The notes under the pieces are model-generated. The model made no database searches. It worked only from the letters and a program-made list of their open reading frames with translations, and was not told the origin of the DNA. A stretch of 64,000 nucleotides of DNA from Kryptolebias marmoratus (Eukaryota; Chordata; Actinopteri; Cyprinodontiformes; Rivulidae): NCBI RefSeq assembly GCF_001649575.2, contig NC_051443.1, positions 15,408,127 to 15,472,126 of the forward strand, in the 5' to 3' direction. Made by a program: the position numbers and the translations under genes. Below, piece after piece: positions 55,342 through 64,000 of the stretch (its first letter is position 1; each line of letters starts with the position of its first letter).

Positions 55342-58300
55342 ACTGTAAACAAAAGGCAAAAAAAGATGAAGATGGAGTATACAAAACCAAGAACCCAACC
55401 CTTTTTGTGGACTGTCAACAAAATGGAACATCTACCTCGTGTCACATTAAACTACAAAACCAGAAAAGTAGAGGTCAGCGTTAAATTGGAGCCATGTCCA
55501 TCTAAATACGCAGACATAATGGACAACTTCAACCACAATATCCTCACAATGTTCAGAACAAATGTGATCAAAACCTTTTTAGGATTAGATCATTTTTTGT
55601 AATAATAAGAGGTTTTTTTTTTCTAATCTATTTAAGGCTATGCTATTGTTCTTCAGCCTTCTCTGCTCATTGAAGTAACACAGTACACAAAGGTTTTGCT
55701 GTCATGGAGAAACTAGCATCTGCAGAACAAATACAAGCATGTGTTGTGTCATTGTTGTTGCATCTGTCATTTAGGAGCTTCTAAAATGTTGATTCCATGT
55801 GGACACAAGACTGAAACATATATTTACAAAAAACGTTGCTGTGTGAATAGGGCCTAAATAAATAAAAACACAATCAATCAATGAATAAATATAAAGCCCT
55901 AAAAGTTTACAAGGCACATCATTTCCAAAGCTAACCCTTCACTGGAAGGGCAGCTGAGAAAAGCTTTTTTTCAGTTGTAAAGTGACAACTTCCTCGTGAA
56001 AATGAAGGTGGCAACAGCCTAGACCTTTCTGAGCACCCCTCCTCCTCTCAGACTTTCCCGCCCTCCGGCAAACATCCCCCCTTCTTAAAAAGCATCACAC
56101 CAGTGGGAGGCAATTCACATGTGCCCCATGGCTCATTACACTTCCTTTCATCCCTCAACTCCTCCATCCCCCATGCAAAGGCAGAATCACAGTAATCCAG
56201 ATGAATTTGTCATTGATTTGATGCTGTCATTGACAATAGGTGGAAGGGTGTTAATGGCAGTCCAATTTTGCACCCATCTGGTTCTCCGGTACTTTGTTCC
56301 AGGCACTCAAATTCTATTTGTTCATCAATAAACCTTTATACTCGCTGGGGTCACAGAGGGACCTTTTAGAGCCTCTTAAAGCACTGCCTGAGTAAAACCT
56401 AAACAGAGTTTCTGTCGAGGCTGACATGTAAAGATGGGCAAATGTTCTCATTTACTTGTTCAATGAAGGGTAAATAAGAGTTGTCATCTAAGCAAAAACA
56501 GATGTCACTGGACAGGCTAGAAAACGCAAGGAGCAATAAAATGGAGGAATTTACAATCACAAAGTTTCGATTAGACAATTTTTGATTCAAATCCCAGTAC
56601 ATTCTTGGTGAAAGTTACTTTTATTAACACTAAAGAGCCATTTCTGACTGGTGGAAAAGACGAACCTGAACAGGATAAAATTGGTCCAAACAGTGAATAA
56701 ATGACCTACAGTGCCACTGATGTTAGAAAATACCTTGTTTAATTAAAGCAAAAATGAGTTCCTAATGTTCGTTTTGTTTTATTCTCAGCCATTTTTGCTT
56801 ACTATAGTTTCATGACAACCTCATATTTTTGATGGCAAACAGACCCAAATTTCACCAAATTTAACTAAAAGCTGTAGTGTTTTAGTCAAATTTTCTGTTT
56901 TTTGTTGCATAAAATGAGATTAATGTTAACATCGTTGGAAGCCTAAAGACATTTTGGACAAGTACTTTAAACGTACATACCATCAATAAACATTTGGTAT
57001 TTTATTTAATATATTATCATAGGATGTTTAGTCTGAAGGAATTGCTGTTGCAGTGAAGTCATAACTTTGCTTACATTCATTCGGTTATTTAATCAAGCAG
57101 TATTTCTTTTTTCAAACTGAGAATCTGGATTAAATTTCTTGTCTTTCATCAGTGCTATCATTATGTGTTATTCAAGGTAAATGCATGCTTTATAATAAAT
57201 CCCAAGGACACTAAAAGGCTGCTTCATTGTTTTGTTTAAAATAGAAGGGGTTGAGAGTCCAACAGCATTTATAGATATTGCTTTACTACAAATTAAGTAA
57301 CAAAACCGGATTATTTCACACAGAATTTACAAGTTCCTAACATTCTAATACAATTATCAATATAAAAAGCTACTCCCTATACCTTAGCAGTGACAAAAGC
57401 ATGAGAGCTGTTTACGCAACATTTGGCAGTAACTTCACTTTTATTTTACTAAAATGTGTGTACTTGTTAGTAGCAAATACAGAGTGAGCAAGCAGAGCTA
57501 ACAAACCCTCAAATATAATCACTCTGATCATATAGAAATATGACTACAGAAGTTTAACAGGAGATGAGTCACATAAATGCAATAATATTACAAGAATCAA
57601 AGAAAAGCTCAGAAAATAACATGCTTTTTACCCATTATTTTAGTCAAACAAACAAAGATGGGCATAGTGATGACATCAATGTTAGAAAAAAGGTTACAGA
57701 TTTTACATCATATCTATAAAAAGAACCTAATAAATTAATTTTATTGTTATCTTACTGATGAGATTGTTCTGCCTAAATGAAAATCTTGTCTTGCCCAACC
57801 CCAACCATGTAGTTTACTCTAAAAATAAGACCAACTGGGCAACAGAATAATAGTGAAACTAATGTGGCATCATGATCTCTTCTTGCCTTTAAACATGGAC
57901 TTTTTCACTTTTTAAACTAGTCCAGTGAAACAAGTTAAATGGAGCATCTAATAAAACAGAAAATTCACTTTCAACACTTTCAATTGGCATTGTTATGTTG
58001 GTGCCAGCACTTTATATTAACATTATATTTTACCTCTACATCTTTAAAAAAAATGTCTTGTTTTTGTTTTCCCTCCTTTAAGGTATAGTGAAAAAGCCTT
58101 CAGATGAAAAACTTTAATAAAAACTATCTCAGATGAGGAAGTGTAATATAAAAAACTTGATTAGGTCTCTGAAATGACCACATTGAAAGACCCGCTATGA
58201 GTTTTTTGTTTTTTTTTTTGTTTTTTTGAGGATGGAAAGTATTTGTGCTATTATTATTTTTTATAGATAAGTTGTTTTTGAGTGGAAATGGTTTCTGTTA

Positions 58301-60016
58301 GGAAAGCAGGTAAATGGCATCTGTTTAATGTTATAAAAATTTGGTTTAGCTGACATAGCCTTTTGTAGCTTGCCATTTATTCTAGACGTTTTTATTAACT
58401 TTGAAAACTAATAGAGACAAAAGTTTGTGTGGACTTTGTTGCACTTCATTTATGAATATATTGAATAGATTGCTGGTTTTATTAAAGGTGACAGATGTGC
58501 AAAGCAGTAATGGAGAGGAAGGTCTGTGTGCAGTTTTATATGTAGAGTATTTTGTATAAAATATGTAATATAGAATCTGAAATTATGGTGGAAAACAGTT
58601 GCTTTGTCAGTAAACATTTATTTATATGTTTAGCCTTTGTTTGTAATAATTTTTCCAATTTAATAACATTTTCTCACTTTGCTAATTGAAACTCTTAATT
58701 AATTTCTTTTCCTCACTAATGCTAATTTACCACACATGGGCTAAAGTTGCTGTTTGACTTGCGGACGTTAACTGATGATATGCCTGTTTAGAACAAAACA
58801 AATTCTCACTTTTCCTGACAACCAATCACAGAGATGACTTGAGCTCCTTAACTACCAAACACGCACAAACACAATCACGCACGCATAGTTACACACATGG
58901 TCTTAATATTTACCAGCTGGCTAGTCAAACTGGCAACAGCCAAGTCGAGTTCTGCAGACACAAACTGGTGTTTGTAAATCACCACTTTAGATAAAAGCGG
59001 TGCTAAGTGTCTGAAGCCAAAGGGAAACCAAAGGGGATAAAGGGAACGTGAGAGTGCAACTGTCAGACGTACTGCCCTAAAATTATGTCTGTACTGTAAA
59101 AACACTCACTGAGAACATAAAGCAAAACATAATCTTGAAAAGAAGAAAACTGAGGGAAGCTGTAAGCAGAGAAACGACAGCAGTAATGGTTCTAATAGCA
59201 TAAAGTAACTCAACAAATGTCTTTCCTTTTGGTGCCAAGGCGAGGTTAGATCATGAGAGGTTTGCAGTCACTATATCCTTTTAGGAGCAGGTATGAAACT
59301 GAAATAGAAACATACGCATCCTGCAAACACGCCGCTCTCTTCTTGGCTTGTTTACTGATGTTGACATCACTCCATTTTGGATCCATAAGGAACTTTTTGG
59401 ATCAACAAATCCATATACTTTGAAATAAAGAGAAAAAAAAAAAAACGCACCAAGAGAAATAATTTTTTTCTCTTTGTTTAATGACTCATTGGTAATTGTT
59501 CAAGTCTTTTCATATAACCACAACACAGCAAAGGAAGTCAAATATTAAGCTTGTTTCTGTAATACATTAACTTGCAAATATCTTTGTGTAATATTTCAGA
59601 CAAATTACTTTGAGTGTAAATAAAGCCAGCCTTTAAGTAATAAAGCGCTCCTTAGGTTTTAAGTACATGTTGGTAACTATGAACTGGTGGTTACTGATTG
59701 CTTTGTCGTCACATTGTGATTATGGAAACAACTCACGTCGACACACAGATAATAATGATAGCAGTAATGTGACAGTGAAATGTTAATGCAAATTAAACTT
59801 TTATTATTAGTAACAGCTGACTCACTACCACAAAAACAGCTTAGAATCATGGACACTGGAAGAAAACAACACCTGCTGATTTCTGCAAAACTTATTGTTT
59901 ACTTAAAAGTCTGTTGTACTGTCAGACACTAATTTATCCCCCGCTGCCATAAGGCGAAGATGTATAATAATGATTTTGCCCATGTCTATGTTGTGTGTGT
60001 GTGTGCAGGAGTGTCT

Positions 60017-60277
60017 GTTGCCAAAATATCTCATGAAGCACAAGACAAATTTCAATGAAACTTTCAGAAAACAATCATTATATATGGCTCTGCAACTGAA
60101 TAACTTCTGGACTCAACCCAATTCAAGATGTCCGCCACAGTCAAGTGAATTTAGAAAACACAACAATGGTTATAATTCAGTCAATTTTTTTTCAGTCAGT
60201 TGTGCTAAAATTTGATGTGGTAGTAGCTGAGAGTCATTCACAGTACATACTCTAAGCATGTCATCATGTGATAATGG
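60017..60277 (+). repeat. interspersed repeat family A, forward copy
   Basis: AAAATATCTCATGAAGCACA, CAACTGAATAACTTCTGGAC, TCAACCCAATTCAAGATGTC, AGAAAACACAACAATGGTTA and TTTGATGTGGTAGTAGCTGA. Parallels the reverse copy at 17933-18200. Confidence 0.65.
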
Positions 60278-63125
60278 TAAGATTTCTCATAATGTCATTT
60301 TTAACATTTGACCCAAACAGCTACAACTTCATAATTTCTCGACAAAAGAAGATTTTAGTCAAAAACTCTGGTGTGAAAGGCCAGAGAGGGCAATATGTAT
60401 TCTTTTCAAGAAATGCTAGGCCTTTATTATTATTATTTGTTTGTAGTTTGATAAAATTACAAATTAAAAGTATTTAATCAGTTTGAAAAAGAAAAATAGT
60501 TTGTCACAGCACTGTTTATCCTCCTTTTCTTACACACATCTCCCTCTCTGTTTAAGGCGTATGTACAGTGTGAGCTTTGGTAAGCAGGGGTGAGCATCTG
60601 TGAGGCATTTGTGGCAAGGAAGAAAGAGAAACAGAGAGAAGCAAGTATGAGTTTCCAAGCACCATCCCATGGTTTACAGGAATGCTGGTGAGCGCCTGGT
60701 GTGTGAGGTAATGTCCTCTCACCCAGACCCACCCGTACCTACTGAAGCTCTCTGTCTGACTGCTTCAAATGATAGACGACTTTAGTAGCTTGTCAAGAAT
60801 GTAGCTGTAGACGTTCGTGAGTAGGTGCAGAACATACAAAAGGAGCCCACAGATAAGGATTTAATGCCAACTAAACACAGACTGGTCAGTAGAAAATTTA
60901 AATATCCCTATTCAGTAATATGCTGCAGAACACTTTCCAAACTAAATAATAATAATTATGGTGCAATAAAGAAATGCGCAAGTTTCAATTAGATTTCAAC
61001 TTTGCAGGTCCACTAATAATAACTGAAAAGGGAAAAGTGAAAGAGAAAACAAAATGCCATCCCTAGGTCTCTTTTTAATGTAACCACATGCTTATGTCAG
61101 TGGCACTGCGTCTGACGAGGACGCTGTGGTTTGTAGGGAATGTTGGTGAGGCGATGGTGCCAAAGGAGCTGGCCCTTGTGTGCTCCAAAAAGCACAGGCT
61201 CAGTTTCTCTATGAGGTTCTGAATTTGTAAGCACTTCTGTGTGTGTGTAAGTTTGTTTCAGCTTGTGTGCAGGACTTCGTATGTATTTGTTTGCGTGTAT
61301 ATCTAGAGGAAAGCGCCCATAAAAACGCATGCATTCCCTGCAGCAGCTTGTGTACAGTATGCTGGTGTCCTCCACTTGAGTACACAAACTTACGCTGCTT
61401 GCTTTTTTGGAACCTAGGACAGATTGAGGCCAGTTATTATTTTCTTTTTGTTCTAGCCAGGATCATTTTGTTTAGAGCTTCTTTCTTCCCCCTCTCCCTT
61501 CTCCCTGAAGCATTAGTTAGCTAAAGATGAATGTAGTGGGGATTATTTTTTCAGACTTTATGCATACATGTTTATTCTAAATCCCAAGATGAGTGGATTT
61601 TACATATAGCTGAGAGCACTAAATTGTTATCCCTTCTGTTATTTATGTATAATTAAAGTTGCACTGGAAATTGCCAGTGCAGCAGCCCTCTCTAGAGAAA
61701 TCACCTGGTTTGCTGTTTGATCTTAGGGTTTAAATGCAAATGCACACTCCCCGCATCAGACATTTACCAACATGCTGTATACATTCTTGTACTCTTGTCC
61801 TCATGAATCTTCCAGCATCTATCAAACTTTAACTCCAACAACCCTAAAACCAAATCCTAACCTCCAAACAGCCTATTAAACTTTGGTGTCCAGCATTTTG
61901 ATCCACACAAACCAGTTAGACCCTACAATTATAGTGGAGTCGATAATAATACAGAAAAAAAACAGGCCCACACACATGCATACAATTTTAAATACAAAAA
62001 GATAAGTTGCTAGGAACAGCTCTTCATTCTAATTCCTCTAAAATACATTGCAGTAGGGTAGTGGGGAATTAATGTACCCTGCTTCACAAATACATAGCAC
62101 ATTTCTGTCCCATATGGCCCTACCTTATAAGCTCATATGGAGTTTTCCCATATATATCTTTGTACACCCATGTTTGTTTCAGCTTGACAAGGAGAGAACA
62201 AAGAACATGAAGCTTGCTTAAGTACCATAACAGAAAGATTTTTATGATCTCCAAGAACTTTGCATTTTCCCTTGTATTCATATAAGATAATTGATTCACA
62301 TCACTTATTTGAAGAGAGTTTAATGTATGGCCAAAAAGCAGTGAATTTGTTTTTTGTAATTCCACAGTCGTATTTATCCAGCCACATGTTTTCTTTTAAA
62401 AGTTGTGAAACAGTTGAACTATTTAAGCAACATGTTTTGGTTCTAGACACAAACTTTTAATCCCATCTGTTCATCCATCACTTATTTGTGTTTCTGCTTC
62501 TTTCTATCAAATGCTGACATTAAGGTGATTCCTGTTTTCTGCTTCTTTGTGGTCATTTCATAATGCTGGGCTACTTGGTTCCAAGGTGGAATTACACATT
62601 ATAGGTTTTATTCTAATTTGTATAAGATGGCAATAATGTTAAGTTGTGGTGAGATTTACACTGAATCGAATGACTCATTTATTAATATTGATTAAAAGAA
62701 AAAACACAGAAAGTATGTTGAACAAATCCCATTTCCGAGCATTACCCCGACACCTATCTGTTGGACTCCAATTTAATGTCACAAAGAGTAGCAGTTAAAA
62801 TATTTTACTGCAAGTTGGGACAGCTCTTATTTTCATCTCTCCTCAGTTGTTGGTGATTCTGTTTACATAAACAACTACAACTTTAATATTTCCAAATAAG
62901 CCATAATAGCAAAATAGCCTGGAACAGATTCTGGCATATGGTACAAAAAAATTCAAATAAAGCAAATACTTATATTTGTGAGTGTATTTATAAACACATT
63001 CATTTCAAATGAGCCCCTGAAACATTTCTATTCAAAAAGCCAAATAGCCCTACTCATCCACCCTCTTCCTACATCACAAAAAGAATGAATAAGCATTACC
63101 ATCACCACCACAACTCCACCAGTGT

Positions 63126-63275
63126 AAACATCCATCCATTTTCTTTACCCACTTCTCCTTTTCGGGTCATAGGCAGCTGGTGTCTAACTCCAGCAGTCAC
63201 TGTACGAGAGGTGGGGGACACCCTGAACAGGTTGCAAGGTCAGCACAGGGACAAATAGAGACAAACAACCATTTT
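63126..63275 (+). repeat. interspersed fish-type repeat fragment
   Basis: AACATCCATCCATTTTCTTT followed by ACCCACTTCTCC, then GTACGAGAGGTGGGGGACAC, CCTGAACAGGTTGCAAGGTC, AGCACAGGGACAAATAGAGA. This is the familiar CATCCATTTTCT...ACCCGCTT...CCTGGACAGG pattern of many teleost repeats. Confidence 0.65.
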
Positions 63276-64000
63276 TCTTTTCAGAATATTTCTAAATCTT
63301 CTACATGCACACTAGAGCATACATTTGAGATGTGCAGATATTTTTTTTTCTTCTCAAGCGCTTACTGATGCTGTTGGTGCTCTTTGCATTCATAAAAATA
63401 TTATTATCACTGCTGCCCACCTGGCATCTTCTCAGACAAACAAACAAACTCACAATCAAACAATTAACACTGTCTTTAGACATCAAACATAAGTGATATA
63501 AAATGAGCTAGAGCAAGAGTTATTTACCAGATGGGAGGGAAATTATGTGTTCCCTGCTTCCCCTAACCCTCTCCTCCTATCCTCCCAACACACTCATTCA
63601 GAATTAAAAAAGAATATCACAAACTTCGAGAAAGTTGGTAGCTCTTCAGCACTATCCTGTATCAGGGAAGCTCATTTCTTGCCTACTACTGTCAAAGAAC
63701 CACAAACCGTGGATGTGGAAACATTAAATCAAACCACAAGGGATGAACTATCAACAAGGCAAGATAAAGTACTTTTTCCCCAAGTCTATTAACAACATGC
63801 TGATAAAACAGTTTTACTAGCAAACTTTATTACAGAATGTAGACGTGTTCTACATTTACCATTGGTAACCCTATCAAGCTGAATCAGCACTTTCTCAAAT
63901 TGAATAAGGTTCTCAGATGAGATGTGAAAATGTCTTCACAAATCAAAAAACAACTGCAGTTGTCTTCAATTCAACACACTACCATGTCCTGGATGACTAG

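Larger units (their letters stand above)
51624..64000 (-). other. pappa: pappa upstream intron (>12.3 kb), no exon found
   Basis: Contains a LINE remnant (52187-52810), an (AT)n tract (54322-54367), a small inverted repeat (55296-55341), repeat family A (60017-60277) and another fish-type repeat (63126-63275). I looked for the expected preceding exon (a Cys-Gly-Val-Tyr-Thr-Pro / Asp-Gln-Trp type segment) on - and did not find it. Confidence 0.6.

Noticed and set aside
55257..55602. Two overlapping + frames near the 55296 inverted repeat
   Set aside because: Lys/Thr-rich AT-driven translation, no known motif and no splice context.
1..64000. CRISPR arrays, tRNA or rRNA genes, bacterial operons
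   Set aside because: None seen. The only tRNA-like A and B boxes belong to SINE-like repeats without a foldable tRNA.

Overview
The window is vertebrate genomic DNA, most likely from a percomorph teleost. It is AT-rich and intron-rich, splice sites are GT-AG, and it carries fish-type interspersed repeats: tRNA-derived SINEs, LINE ORF2 remnants, Tc1-like and other inverted-repeat DNA elements, and CA, AT and TTTGT microsatellites. There are no bacterial-style operons. Only a few percent of the bases are coding, all within the ends of two large genes.

Layout. On the + strand, 1400-4940 holds the last three coding exons of an astrotactin gene, encoding 173 C-terminal residues including the end of the annexin-like domain. 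I call it astn2, mainly because its neighbour is pappa. On the - strand, twelve consecutive coding exons from 51623 down to 17734 encode the C-terminal 588 residues of pappalysin-1 (pappa): the end of the central domain, five Sushi/SCR modules, the third Lin12/Notch repeat (LNR3) and the short C-terminal tail. All twelve exon phases join without a frameshift, and the summed length (1,767 nt) is a whole number of codons. The genes converge tail to tail, with 12.8 kb between stop codons. Human PAPPA/ASTN2 (9q33) and the paralogous PAPPA2/ASTN1 (1q25) have the same arrangement.

The space between stops (4941-17733) holds the astn2 3' UTR, a LINE cluster, SINEs and perhaps a long pappa 3' UTR. The pappa introns hold most of the mobile DNA. 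From 51624 to the window end there is no recognisable exon, so the next upstream pappa intron exceeds 12.3 kb.

Function. Pappalysin-1 is a secreted metalloprotease that cleaves IGFBP-4 and IGFBP-5 and so releases IGF. Its Sushi modules hold it at cell surfaces, and LNR3 takes part in recognising IGFBP-4. Astrotactin-2 is a neuronal membrane protein involved in glial-guided migration and protein trafficking. Nothing here suggests the two act in one pathway; their pairing reflects ancient synteny.

Most notable observations: a decayed partial copy of a pappa Sushi exon lying in the intron about 0.5 kb away; a Tc1 derivative built as a fold-back of two transposase 5' halves; paired loss of two cysteines in Sushi module 2; competing in-frame splice donors in two pappa exons; CA microsatellites forming the tract at two pappa acceptors; and a possible alternative last exon of astn2. 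I found no clearly new biological system. Comparisons with human proteins are from memory and should be checked by alignment.
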